Assembly: GCF_902459465.1 (NCBI RefSeq)
Contig: NC_047069.1
Location: forward strand, 2,914,001 to 2,978,000
Reading direction: 5' to 3'
DNA: 64,000 bases
Origin: Asterias rubens
Taxonomy: Eukaryota > Echinodermata > Asteroidea > Forcipulatida > Asteriidae
This document shows, piece after piece, positions 32,705 to 42,360 of the stretch. Every line of letters starts with the position of its first letter. Positions within the stretch are counted from its first letter, which is position 1. A model generated the notes under the pieces. The model did no database searches, had not been told where the DNA came from, and saw only the letters and a list, made by a program, of their open reading frames with translations. The position numbers and the translations under genes were made by a program.

Positions 32705-33718
32705 GTAATGCTTTAATCTGTTTCCTTCATTTACACAGAGAAGCTTGGTAATTGTTGACTCTTTTGACAAGGTGAATAATGGGGTTAATTTCAGCTGAAA
32801 AGTGGGTTCCAAATTCAAAGAAATTCAGCAAGCACTCCAAGGGTAAAGGTTTCTTGTACTTCTTTGTTAGTCTTAAAGGTACACCAAATTGTAAAGCTGA
32901 AAATTTTGATTTGAAACCTTGAATTTTGAGGATTTGGTAAGCACAAAGTAATAATATATTTGTGTAACTCTACTAACATGAAATGGAAGAGCTGAGCCAA
33001 TTTGGATATGGCCTATCGATGTTTTTGTCGTAACTCGATGTGCATCCAGGAGATACGCAAGAGGGGTTGATGCACAGCTCCTAAGCAGGTCAATTTCTTC
33101 TTTGGTTGGAGGTGTGAATCTGTGGTGTTGAACAAAATATAGATTTAAAAAAAAATGTATTAAGAACGTTAATTGTTTTTTATAAACAATACATCAAACA
33201 AAATTCCTCAGTGTTGAGTATTTGAAGGGAACTCTTTGTCGGGACCTGCCTTGGGCCAAATTTGCTGCTTAGGTAGCAAATAGTGACTAACAAATTTCCG
33301 CTAAGCAAAAATTTGCAGGATACCAGTCACAGATGATGCATGTGGAATGGTATTTTGGCTGTTAATTTTTCTGGTATAAAGTAGAATTTTGTGGTGCTTT
33401 AGCTACTTTTTGTACTTTAGCATCTCTATGAACAGTTTCAACAAAATACTACTGTTTAATTTGGTTGTATTTGTGTTTGTATTTAAAATCAAATTATTTA
33501 TTGAACACCATAAATTATGAATATACTTTTCTTATAAAAATTGCAGGATACATCTGGTACTACTGCTATTACTAAGTATAGGGGTATAAGTACCAGGGAT
33601 ATTGGAATTGAAGGCCTTCGGGCTACAGTTTTTAGGTAACTTGTTTAAATCCATGCACATGTCCCTGGCTTTTGTTTTGTTCTGTATATGTTTGTACTTT
33701 GTGTTTTTATGCTGTATA

Positions 33719-33754
<36 letters not shown>

Positions 33755-34938
33755 GGAAGCTATCATACACTTGTATTTATCAGAAGTATGGATTATAACT
33801 TTTCCTGACCAAGTTGAAAATGTAAATAAAAATAACTGCCTCCGGGATGAACTCAGAATAATTGTGTATATGTTTAACAATTGTTTTTGTCCAATTTAAA
33901 TATCTAATTAATTTTTATAAGATTTGTAAAAATTCTATTTACCCTTTGGGTTTCTTGGCAAGATTCGGCTTCCTTTTCCTGGGCTTGTCCTTAGTTTTGG
34001 CAAAAACCATTGATGATACAGGTCTGGGACTGATGATTTTCCCTCTAGGTTTGTGCCATTGTTGTGGCAAACTTGTCGCAGATGGAAAGGCTGGCACTTC
34101 CTTCAGTCCAAGTTGTTGGAAATGGGACACAGTGTAAACGACACCAATTGTGTGGCAACATGTCCCAGAAAGCCTAGTTGTAGTAAAAAAAAATGTGTAA
34201 TGAAAAGAGTACAGTTTGTGCGAACTTAATTTTTATACATTGTGATTTTTAAAACAAATTTAAAATGCCCCAAAGACTTTAAGTTGATCATGTTTCACTA
34301 TCATCTCCTACAAACTAACGCACACTCCATCTTCTAAAATTAAACACCCTCTACTGTTTAGTAAAGTGATGTATACTTAGCATAACAATTCCAACCCATT
34401 CTCTGCTTCGTGAATCAGGTTCACAGTCCCCCGCCAATAGTTTATATGAATAATAGAATTGTAATGTAATGTTATTATTATTTTTTTCCGCACGGTACGG
34501 TGCCATCAAAAACCGGATTAACCATGTCAACAGAGCTCTTTATAACTTTAACAATTAGCTGGTTAGAAAAGCCAAGTTCAGTATTTTCTTGTGTCAATAT
34601 CAAACTTACCCTGCAACACAACTGCAAGTGCTTTCTGTAATGCGATTCTTTCTACCGTCGTCTTGTTGGGTTGGGGAGATGATTAAGTTAATTTTATGAG
34701 GGGGCTGTGACTTGCGCATCGATCGGTAGCATTTCGCTTTAATTTCCACGACGTCGGAATCGTTGTTTTTATAGATTACTGTTTCGTGAACATATCCCTG
34801 ACTGAAAAATAAATACCCCCTCTCTTTCGATCGTTTAGTCAATGGTGTATCACCAAACAAAGAAATACCAACTTCAAACTTTATAGATGAAATATTCGTT
34901 CGCACTGAACGTGAACAGAAAGTTTGCACCGCCGCCAT
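30762..34938 (-). CDS. SWIM zinc finger plus YqaJ-type nuclease, four exons, 492 aa
   Basis: Transcribed right to left, the exons are 34938-34610, 34173-33943, 33119-32978 and 31538-30762. The donors are GG/GTAAGT, GG/GTAAAT and CAT/GTTAGT, with phases agreeing throughout. The start ATG (34938-34936) sits in AAAACATGG, a good initiation context. A SWIM-type finger spans the first splice: CSC at 105-107 and TCCH at 114-117, then QQWHKPRGKIISP, a motif I associate with this protein family. Exon 4 holds a PD-(D/E)XK nuclease of the YqaJ/lambda exonuclease group: D381 in LGASPDG, E394 and K396 in LEVKCPY, and Q437 in YQVQGQLMI. The reaction is probably 5' end resection or nicking during transposition, but the role in these transposons is not established to my knowledge. 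Catalytic residues look intact. Confidence 0.85.
33718..33755. repeat. (TAA)n microsatellite
   Basis: About twelve uninterrupted ATA/TAA triplets lie within the first intron region shared by the two transposon genes, downstream of the transposase stop. It may mark the tail of a small retroposon (preceded by TTTTATGCTGTATAAATAA), but this cannot be shown. Confidence 0.8.
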
Positions 34939-35174
34939 GTTTTGCAAACTTCGTCGCTAGCGCTAAAAAAAACAGGTCATGGAGGTAACTGTCCAACCAA
35001 TCGGTGTACACATGTGCTCGCACGTGTGTACACGTTGCTAGGCTGTTGCTAAGTAGGCGGGGCTTACTGGATCGGTGTATTGGCCGTCGGGTTTTGTTAT
35101 CGAAAAAGCCCTCATGTGGAGCTGAATCGGGTACTTTTTACGAATTTCTCCATACAAAATTAACCAAACTGGCC

Positions 35175-35316
35175 TACAAACCCTTAAAACAACAAGGCAA
35201 ATGTTTTTTGAAAGTGAATTAAGTGAGAGGATGTAGGGGTAGCTGTCATACAAACCCTCAAAATAACTAGGCAAATGTTTTCTGAAAGTGAATTAAGTGA
35301 GAGAATGTAGGAGTAG
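35175..35316. repeat. 74-bp tandem duplication in the right half of the Helitron
   Basis: TACAAACCCT begins at 35175 and 35249, and both units carry AGGCAAATGTTTT and GAAAGTGAATTAAGTGAGAG. A third, partial copy with its left context (AATTAACCAAACTGG) lies at about 36098-36150. Confidence 0.75.
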
Positions 35317-36601
35317 TTATTAAAGACCAATAAAATTACCGTTTCTATTATTTTAGTTAGGGTTACACAGATAATTATGATAACATATAAAATTGGATGT
35401 TTTATCAGGGGACTTCATCACGCAGGGCGCGCGCCCCGGCGGATGTTGACCAGAAAGTTTACAAGAGAATTAATTGATATGCGAATAAACTAAAAATTAA
35501 TGAGGCCGACGCTCTGTTACTCCCAAAAGCGGTGGTAAAAACAGTAGATAAGATGTTGCACAGCATGTTCCGAAAACTCGCTTTATTTGGTGCTCAGACA
35601 ACTTTGTATGCGTCGTTGGAGTTACGCTCAATAAATCACAATGAATGGGGCCTTAGATTCTAAAATCGTGTACACGTCATTGGAAACAATGCAAAAATCA
35701 TTCAACCAATCATTAAATATATTTATTTTCAATTCAATTTTGCAGAAATTGACTTTGTCGTAAAAGTCCATACCAACTGGCGCGTTTTTTTTTATCTGCT
35801 GTATACCAGAACTTCTTCGAAGCTTCCTTTTCAGTCAGATAAACTCCGCGGCTATTAGTGGCTGTGATTATGAGTTTGTTTTCAAAGAGGGTACCACTTT
35901 CATACAAGCCTTTTTAGTCGGATTTCTCCTCTGCTATTAGCAGCGGTGATTATTGTTGAGGGGGGAGACCAGACTTAGACCACTCAAATCCGTGGCTATC
36001 GATGACTATGGATTTGTTGCTAAGGGAACCAAATACCACTGACTGATTCCAAATTCAGCGTGTTATACATTGTCCGATTGGCCCATCTCCATATAAATAA
36101 TTAACCAAACTGGACGTACAGACCCTCAAAATAACAAGGCAAATGTTTCACAAAGGTCGTAACTATAATGAAAGCAGTTTGGGCGGGACTCAGGATGTAC
36201 ATATTGCCATGTGTAACTGAATTATTATTACCTGTAAGAATACCTCCCTTGCCCCCACATTACCTTTTACAACATTTGTATACTAGAATCCTCCTCATCT
36301 AGCGGGGTGCCGCGCAAAGCGCGGCATCCCGCTAGTAACAATGAAAGATAAAACACCCTTGTCACATGAAGTTGTGTGCTTTCAGATGCTTGATTTCGAG
36401 ACCTCAAATTCTTAATCTGAGGTCTTGAAATCAAATTCGCGGAAAACTACTTTTTTTCTCGAAAACTACATGTGTATGTCACTTCAGAGGGAGTCGTTCC
36501 TCACAATGTTTTATACTATCAACCTCTCCTCATTACTTGTTACCAAGTAAGGTTTTATGCTAATAATTATTTTGAGTAATTACCAGTAGCGTCCACTGCT
36601 T

Positions 36602-37106
36602 TTAAGTCGTCTGAAAGCCTAGAAGATTTATCATAAGTTAGGAAGGCAGTTACACTTAAAGCTAAGAGAAGGGGTTTGCCCCAGGGTTTCTGGCAGTGGC
36701 TGCTGAGTGCACCATAGAATCTCAAATACCCTTGGGCCTATTAGTACTGTATAAAAACATGGGCATCAATCAGAGGTGGGGGGACAGTGGTAGGGGACAT
36801 GATATTAAATTTTCTGCCCATGTTTTTGACCACCAGTATCATCCCATGGGCATAATTCCTGGGAGTTGTCCCCCACTTTTTGAATTGTTGGGGACACTAT
36901 ATCAAGTGTCCCCCTCCAATTGGCCTATGATTGCACAACAAAGCATCTTAAATCCGCAATTTTCCCTGGCCCTTCAGTTGGGCCCCGTATGTACATGTAC
37001 CCACCGCTGTAAAGGCTTTACGACTGAATGCTCTGCCTACAAAAAGAAGGGGGGGGGGTGAAGGGTGGGGGACACTTTATCAAATGTTCCCTTCCCACTA
37101 TGTTTT
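36602..37106. repeat. Composite repeat (GAGAAGGGGTTTGCCCC family)
   Basis: Block order matches 6600-6955: AGTCTGAAAGCC-like start, AAGGCAGTTACACTTAAAG, GAGAAGGGGTTTGCCCCAG, then GGGGACAGTGGTAGGGGACA and a C/G-run-rich segment. The long open frame at 36696-37061 is low-complexity and shared with repeat copies, so it is not a gene. Confidence 0.65.
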
Positions 37107-37190
37107 TCAGTTGAGGTGGGAATTGAACCCACAACCTTTGCATTGATAATTCAGATGGCTTACCACTAGACCATTGAGCTAGCCCATAAG
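37107..37190 (-). repeat. tRNA-like SINE head (family C), minus strand
   Basis: The minus strand shows TAGCTCAATGGTCTAGTGGTAA (A box) and GGTTGTGGGTTCAATTCCCACC (B box with T stem), about 70 bases in total. The same head is at 40490-40568 and a partial one at 40283-40326. It resembles a tRNA but is linked to repeat sequence on both sides, so it is a SINE head. Confidence 0.65.
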
Positions 37191-37745
37191 CCAAATGGCT
37201 AGAGGCAGTTCGAATCCTACATGTGTTAGCAGTGAGTGCCTCAATTGTTTCTGGGATAAAGATAATGAATTTTATTTACCTCACACCGCTGTGTATTAAT
37301 TACTCAGTACAATGCCTCACCCATAGCAACAAAAGGGTGCAGGTCCTGTCCTAACTAATGTAAGAAGAGCCCAGCAGCTGATTTTATGAAACGCTCGAGT
37401 TAGGACGAGTTATTCGTCCTAAGTTATGATGGTTCAATGTATCCTTACAAATTTGAACTTGTCTGAAAGCCTAAGTCTAATCATAAGTGAGGAAGAGTTT
37501 GATGAAATCGAAGGCAGTTACACTAAAAGCTAAGAGAAGGGGTTTGCCCTGGTGTTTCTAGCAGTGGCTGCTGAGTTCACCACAGAATCTTAGATTCCCT
37601 TCTCAGTGCTACATAAAAACATGGGCGTCAATCAGAGGTGGGGGGACAGTAGTAGGGGACATAATAACAAATGTCCCGCCCATGTTTTTTGATCACCTTT
37701 ATCATGAGGCTCGAGGGTATATCATTCCACTATGACAGTGTCCCC
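37191..37745. repeat. Composite repeat, second copy
   Basis: TAGAGGCAGTTCGAATCCTAC, CAGTACAATGCCTCACCCATAG and CTAATGTAAGAAGAGCCCAG repeat the order at 6350-6530 and 40575-40720. It also contains ACGCTCGAGTTAGGACGAGTT, shared with 40748. Confidence 0.6.
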
Positions 37746-37889
37746 CGTCAAATTGGGCTATGATTGCACCACAAAGCATCTTAAGTGCAAAATGTTCCTA
37801 AATGAACCCCACACTGTAAAGGCTTCACGTCTGAATGCTCCAGCGTTGGCAAATTTGCCCCCCCCCCCCCACCTGGCCTAAAAAAGGAG

Positions 37890-38232
37890 GATGTGAAGGG
37901 CGGGGGACACTTTATCAAATGCCCCCCCCCCCATGTTTTTGACCAGCTTTATCATGAAGCCCAAGTATTGCACTGTGTCAGACCAAACCCTGTACCATGG
38001 GCATCAATACTGCTGGGGCCGTCGGGGGACACGTACCTCACTTTTTAAAGGGTGGGGGACACTTTATCAAATGCCCCCCACCCCCATTTTTTGACCAGCT
38101 TTGTCATGAAGCTCAAGTATTGCACTGTGTTAAACCAAACTCTGTGTCCTGCCCTGGGATCGTCATGGGGGGGGGCACGCCCCCTTCTTTTTAAAGGGTG
38201 GGGGACACCAAATCAAATGCCTCCTAAATTTT
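37890..38232. repeat. ~145-bp C-run minisatellite, first cluster
   Basis: Units have the order GGTGGGGGACACTWTATCAAATG, a C-run of 7-11, TTTTTGACCAGCTTTATCATGAA, GCTCAAGTATTGCACTGTGT, AGACCAAACCCTGTGTCCTG and GGGCATCAATCCTGGGG. This cluster has about two and a half units. The family recurs at 40905-42290, 45630-46808 and 47155-48060. Frames running through it differ between copies and are not genes. Confidence 0.85.
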
Positions 38233-38234
38233 TG

Positions 38235-38930
38235 TTAACTCTTGTACTTAGTCAGCACGTGCCATCACCACAATATTTAATTCTAAAGTCTTGTAGTTAC
38301 TGTATATTTATTTTAAAGTGACATGCCGTTCCTGTCTGTCACTCCCGTTCTGGGGCCTGACCATGGCTAGTTTGAGCAATGTTGGTAATTTCTTACCCAA
38401 TTAACTTTGTACCCAAGGTTGTACTTAACTACATGTGTCTTCCCTTTAAGTCAATATTCATTGAGACGATTCTGAGATTGTTTTCCCTATAAACCTTGTG
38501 TTCTAACATTGCAAGCATGTAACTACCTGAAGATACTTTTTTATTTTAATGAAAATTAAAGTCATTCCGAAATTCAAAAGCCCAAAATTTTACTGCTCAA
38601 ATTTCTAATGCAAATTGTTCTGTTTCGTTCATCAATTAGGCCTTTAATTGGCCTAAATGTTGCACCACAGAGCATCTGGAATGCTAAATTCACAGGCCCT
38701 TAAGCAACCCAAACCAATGACCTAATGGATTCACGCTCGCATGCTCCAGCGTTGACAGAGTGGCCACTTTTCTCACCTCCACCCTTAAATTTGTGTGTCT
38801 AGTTCCGCTCTTGAACATGCTGGTAATCTAAGAGGCTCTATTGCTGCTCAAATTTGTAAGGCTTCATTTATGGCCTAAGATTGCACCACAGAGCATCTAG
38901 AATGAGTCTCATGAAGAGCAATTATAAATA
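38235..38930. repeat. Array-flanking block plus interspersed repeat
   Basis: GTTAACTCTTGTA, GTGCCATCACCACAATATTTA and GTCTTGTAGTTACTGTATAT are also found at 42290, 47345 and 48062, always right after the minisatellite. TGACATGCCGTTCCTGTCTGTC and onward matches 48248. From 38640 the GCACCACAGAGCATCT repeat follows. The shared order shows that minisatellite plus flank was duplicated as a unit. Confidence 0.7.
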
Positions 38931-38962
38931 CCTACTTTTTTTTTTACATCTGTTTCTTACAG

Positions 38963-39092
38963 ACTGTGGACTCGGGTTTGGCGCTTCAATACCAAGATGT
39001 GAATGTGGAACCTTGCTGAGGATCCAGCCTGTGACTCACACAATCATACCATCATATTAACCAGCAACATCTCTTGCGTACATGTACCTCAG
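38963..39092 (+). other. Candidate exon, probably non-coding or terminal
   Basis: The acceptor TCTGTTTCTTACAG and the perfect donor CTCAG/GTGAGT bound 130 bases. The only frame open from the start reads TVDSGLALQYQDVNVEPC and stops at TGA. It could be a 3' untranslated or terminal coding exon of a host transcript. No link to the exon-like pieces at 5.6-9.5 kb can be shown. Confidence 0.3.
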
Positions 39093-39232
39093 GTGAGTTA
39101 AGATATTTCATAATTTATTTCTGTAACATGTTTAAGGGTTTGGGGCCGTTTGTTTTAGGGACAGTTACAGGAATAGAGGAAAACCAATGAGAGATTGGTC
39201 AAAGGTTTACAAATGACAGTGGACGAGAAGAT

Positions 39233-39290
39233 CAAACAAACAACTAACAAACAAACAAGGAAACAAACAAGCAAGCAAACAAGGTATGCA
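39233..39290. repeat. (CAAA)n simple repeat
   Basis: Imperfect CAAA/CAAG tetranucleotides cover about 55 bases (AACAAACAAACAAGG). Confidence 0.8.
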
Positions 39291-39724
39291 CATTAAAACT
39301 AGGGACCTTTAATAAACGAGACCGTTAGGGTGACTCCCTAGTTTTGATGAAAGGCCCTAGTTTGAAAGTGTGTAGGATAATCAGTTAGAGCTGCAGCCAA
39401 AGAGAGAAAAGGTGGACAATAAGGCCCCCATTGAAAGTGAATATACTTCTGGGTGTTCAGACATTAGAAAGTTCTGTGATGTAAATGAGTGAATTCCATT
39501 TTTTGTACCATTTGTGTAATAACTGGGTGTTATTTCAAGATAAAGGAAACACAAGCCCATTGTGACCCATTGAAACCAACAGAGTGTGCGTAGTTACAGT
39601 AACCAGGCTCTTGTACTTTGTGCTTAGATAGCCAGATACTAGCATTGTTCATGGCACTGTTGTCTGTATCTAATGGATAGCTAAACATTTACTCATATAT
39701 GGCATAGAACACACAGACTGAAAT

Positions 39725-39762
39725 ACATGTACATACATGTAGTGCATGTATGTACATGTAGA
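39725..39762. repeat. Perfect short hairpin
   Basis: TACATGTACATACATG and its complement CATGTATGTACATGTA are separated by a few bases (TAGTG). It is probably a by-product of an alternating ACATGT tract. Confidence 0.7.
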
Positions 39763-39790
39763 CCAGGGTTTTCCTGATTACCTTTAAAAG

Positions 39791-40027
39791 GGAGTGGATG
39801 GACACTATTGGTAATTACTCAAAATAATTATTAGCATAACCTTACTTGGTAACTAGTAAAGGGGAGAATTTGATAGTATAAAACATTGTGAGAAACAACT
39901 TCCTCTGAAGTAACGTAGTTTTCGAGAAAGAAGTAATTTTCCATGAATTTGATTTTTAGACCTCAGATTTAGAATTATAGGTCTCAAAATCAAGCCTCTG
40001 AAAGCACACAATTCTGTGTGACAAGGG
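39791..40027 (-). mobile_element. MITE family 1, truncated, minus orientation
   Basis: It starts at the family terminus (AGGGAGTGGATGGACACTATT) and runs through the reverse of the 3' half to AAGCACACAATTCTGTGTGA, where the match ends and a SINE-associated repeat begins. About 235 of 380 bp remain. Confidence 0.78.
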
Positions 40028-40029
40028 TG

Positions 40030-40905
40030 TCCCACCTCCAATTGGCCTATGATTGCACCACAAAGCATCATTTAAAAGTGCAAAAATTTTCCCGGGCCCT
40101 TCAGCGGGGCACCGTGGCCCTTCAGCGGGGCCCTGTATGTACATGTATCCACCGCTGTAAAGGCTTTACGCCTGAATGCTCTTTCGTTGACAGATTTGCC
40201 CCACCCTGCCTACAAAAAGGGGGGGGGGGTGTGAAGTGTTGGGGACACTATCAAATGTTCCCCTTACCCCCATGTTTTTCATTTCAGGTGGGAATTGAAC
40301 CCACAACCTTTGCATTGATAATTCAATTTTCCCGGGCCCTTCATTTGGGCCCTGGTACCCACCACTGTAAAGGCTTTATGCCTGAATGCTCTTTCATTGA
40401 CAGACTTGTGTCCCCCCCTGCCTACAAATGGAGGGGGGTTGTGAAGGGTGGGGGGCACTGTCAAATGTTTCTTTCCCCCAATGTTTTTCAGTTCAGGTGG
40501 GAATTGAACCCACAACCTTTGCATTGATAATTCAGATGGCATACCACTAGACCATTGAGCTAGCCTGAAGCCCGATGGCTAGAGGCAGTTCGAATCCTAC
40601 ATGTGTTAGCAGTGAGTGCCACAATTGCATCTGGGATCAAGATAATGAATTTTATTTACCTCGCACCGCTGTGTATTAATTACTCAGTACAACGCCTCAC
40701 CCATAGCAACAAAAGGTCGCAGGTCCTGTGCCACCGATTTTATGAAACGCTCGAGTTAGGACGAGTTGTTCGGCCTAAATTATGATGGTTCAATGTTTCC
40801 TAACGATATAGTTACGAATCTTAACTCGTCTAAGTCTAATCGTAAGTGAGGAAGAGTTTGATAAAATTGAAGGCAGTTAAACTTAAAGCTTAGAGAAGGG
40901 GATTA
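40030..40905. repeat. Composite repeats with two tRNA-like heads (family C)
   Basis: Partial units contain CCAATTGGCCTATGATTGCACC, a doubled CCCTTCAGCGGGGC, CACCGCTGTAAAGGCTTTACG, a G-run and minus-strand heads at 40283-40326 (partial) and 40490-40568 (complete). The 169-codon frame at 40018-40527 crosses these duplications; its peptide repeats itself (CTCIHRCKGFTPECSF-like) only because the DNA is repeated. Confidence 0.65.
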
Positions 40906-41613
40906 CCATATCAAATGCCCCTCCTCAGTTTTTGACCAGCTTTAACATGAAGCTCAATTATTGCACTGTGTAAGACCAAACCCTGTGTCCTGCCCTGGGC
41001 ATCACTCTTGCTGGGGCTGTCGGGAGACACGTTCCAAAGTTTTAAAGGGTGTGGGAAACTATATCAAATGCCCCCCCCCCCAGTTTTTGATCAGCTTTAT
41101 CATGATGCTCAAGTATTGCAGTGTGTAAGACCAACCCTGTGTCCTGCCATGGACATCAATCCTGTGGCCGACGGGGGCCAAGTCCCCCACTTTTTAAAGG
41201 GTGTGGGAAACTATATCAAATGCCCCCCCACCCCCCCCCCCCCAGTTTGTGACCAGCTTTATCATGAGTCTCAAGTATTGCACTGTCTAAGACCAACCCT
41301 GTGTCCTGCGTTGGGCATCAATCCTGGGGGCGACGGGGGACACGTCCCTCACTTTTTAATGGGTGTGGGAAACTATATCAAATACCCACCCCCCAGTGTT
41401 TAACAAGCTTTAACATTATGCTCAAGTATTGCACTGTGTAAGACCAACCCTGTGTCCTGCCCTGGGCATCAATCCTGGAGGGGATGGGGGACACTTCCCT
41501 CACTTTTTAAAGGGTGGGGTGACACTATATCAAATGCCCACCCCCCAGTTTTGGATCAGCTTTAACATGATGCTCAAGTATTGCACTGTGTCAGACCAAA
41601 CCCTGTTTGTGGG
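40906..41613. repeat. ~145-bp C-run minisatellite, second cluster
   Basis: There are about five units, recognisable by GGGCATCAATCCTG-type and GGGAAACTATATCAAATGCCC blocks with C-runs up to about 16 (near 41222). The 131-codon frame is generated by unit length near 144-150 and is not conserved between clusters. Confidence 0.88.
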
Positions 41614-41946
41614 GTGTCGTGGCTGAGTGGATAAGAGCACCGAACTCAAGCTCTGATGCTTCTGTTCAGCAGAGTGTTGGTCCAAATCCAGGTTGTGACA
41701 CTTGTGTCCCTGAACAAGACACTTAACTATAATTGCTTCTCTCCACCTAGGGGTAAATGGGTACCTGTGAGGGCAGAGATGGTTCTTGTGATTTGTTTAG
41801 CCATGTAGCGCATATAATTGTCGCCCAGGGAGCTGAGATGGTTTAAGGAATGATTTAAGGCCCAGTGACCAGGGGTAATAATGTCGGAAGCGCTTTGAGA
41901 CACCCAGTAAAAAAGCGCTATTTAAAAACCGTGTATTGTTATTATT
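41614..41946 (+). mobile_element. tRNA-derived SINE (family D) inserted in the minisatellite
   Basis: The head has GTGTCGTGGCTGAGTGGATAAGAG (A box) and a degraded B box GTTGGTCCAAATCCAGG. The body differs from family A: GGGGTAAATGGGTACCTGTGAGG, AGCGCTTTGAGACACCCAG and AAAAAGCGCTATTTAAAAACC, ending in TATTGTTATTATTG. The interrupted minisatellite resumes at CCCTGGGCATCAATC. Its AGCGCTTTGAGA end is typical of widespread invertebrate SINE tails. Confidence 0.8.
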
Positions 41947-42360
41947 GCCCTGGGCATCAATCGTGTGGGAAACTATATCAAATGCCCACCCCCAGTTTTT
42001 GATCAGCTTTATCATGATGCTCAAGTATTACACTGTGTAAGACCAACCCTGTGTCCTGCCCTGGGCATCAATCCTGTGGGTGATGGGGGATACGTCCCCT
42101 ACTTTTTTTAAGGGTGGGGGGAACTATGTCAAATGCACCACTTCCATTTTTTGACCAGCTTTATCATGAAGATTGCACTGTGTGAGGCCAAACCCTACCC
42201 TGCCATGGCCATTAATCCTAGGGTGATTGGGGACACGTCCCCCCTTTTTAAAGGGTCGGGGACACCAAATCAAATGTCCCATTAGTTTTTGTTAACTCTT
42301 GTATTATTCGGCAACTGCCATCACCAGAATATTTACTTTCAAAGTCTCAGTGTAGTTACT
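41947..42360. repeat. Minisatellite continuation and flanking block
   Basis: About two units of the ~145-bp repeat are followed by TGTTAACTCTTGTATTATTCG and CAACTGCCATCACCAGAATATTTAC, the block that always trails these clusters. Confidence 0.8.

Larger units (their letters stand above)
28227..35082. mobile_element. ISL2EU-like autonomous DNA transposon, apparently intact
   Basis: A 27-bp perfect terminal inverted repeat pairs 28227-28253 (CAATACACCGATCCAGTAAG...) with 35056-35082. Between them lie two multi-exon genes, a THAP/DDE transposase on plus and a SWIM/YqaJ-type nuclease on minus, without obvious frameshifts. From memory, the ISL2EU (earlier IS4EU) superfamily is described as carrying exactly this gene pair and making 2-bp target duplications. 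Here the possible AT or TA duplication is palindromic with the repeat end and cannot be separated from it. The 5' region also has short repeats of GTATTGAACAGCG near 28373. Length is 6,856 bp. Confidence 0.85.
27276..36335 (+). mobile_element. Non-autonomous Helitron carrying a nested DNA transposon
   Basis: It begins with TC (TCTATACTATTAAAAGCATA) directly after a host A. It ends with CTAG at 36332-36335, directly before a host T, the canonical A/T Helitron target. The 3' end has a 15-bp hairpin, AGCGGGGTGCCGCGC, loop AAA, then GCGCGGCATCCCGCT, running into the CTAG. Without the nested element it is about 2.2 kb. Neither Rep HUH motifs nor a Pif1-type helicase is present, so it needed enzymes in trans. 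The interior holds a 75-bp repeat (27470 and 27545) and a 74-bp repeat (35175 and 35249). Confidence 0.88.
27158..36601 (+). mobile_element. MITE family 1, split by the 9.06-kb Helitron
   Basis: The left part is 27158-27275 (TACTGGACACTTAATTGTC to GATGAAGTTGTGAGA) and the right part is 36336-36601 (TAACAATGAAAGATAAAACA to TTACCAGTAGCGTCCACTG), followed by TTAA. Joined, they match the uninterrupted family consensus around GAGATAATAATGAAAG, giving an empty-site reconstruction for the Helitron. The full element without the insert is about 384 bp, the normal family length. Confidence 0.9.

Noticed and set aside
32504..32818. 104-codon minus-strand open frame
   Set aside because: Antisense of the transposase catalytic exon; no motifs of its own.
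33862..34137. 91-codon plus-strand open frame
   Set aside because: It is the antisense shadow of nuclease exon 2 (34173-33943), whose minus-strand reading has the conserved QQWHKPRG motif and matching splice phases.
36696..37061. 121-codon open frame
   Set aside because: It lies in a composite repeat with G and C runs; related copies at 6.7 and 37.6 kb are not open in the same frame.
40018..40527. 169-codon open frame with internal peptide repeats
   Set aside because: The peptide repeat reflects duplicated SINE-associated DNA; the opposite strand is equally open and no domain is visible.
41008..41403. 131-codon proline-rich open frame
   Set aside because: Generated by the ~145-bp C-run minisatellite; frame is not kept between clusters.
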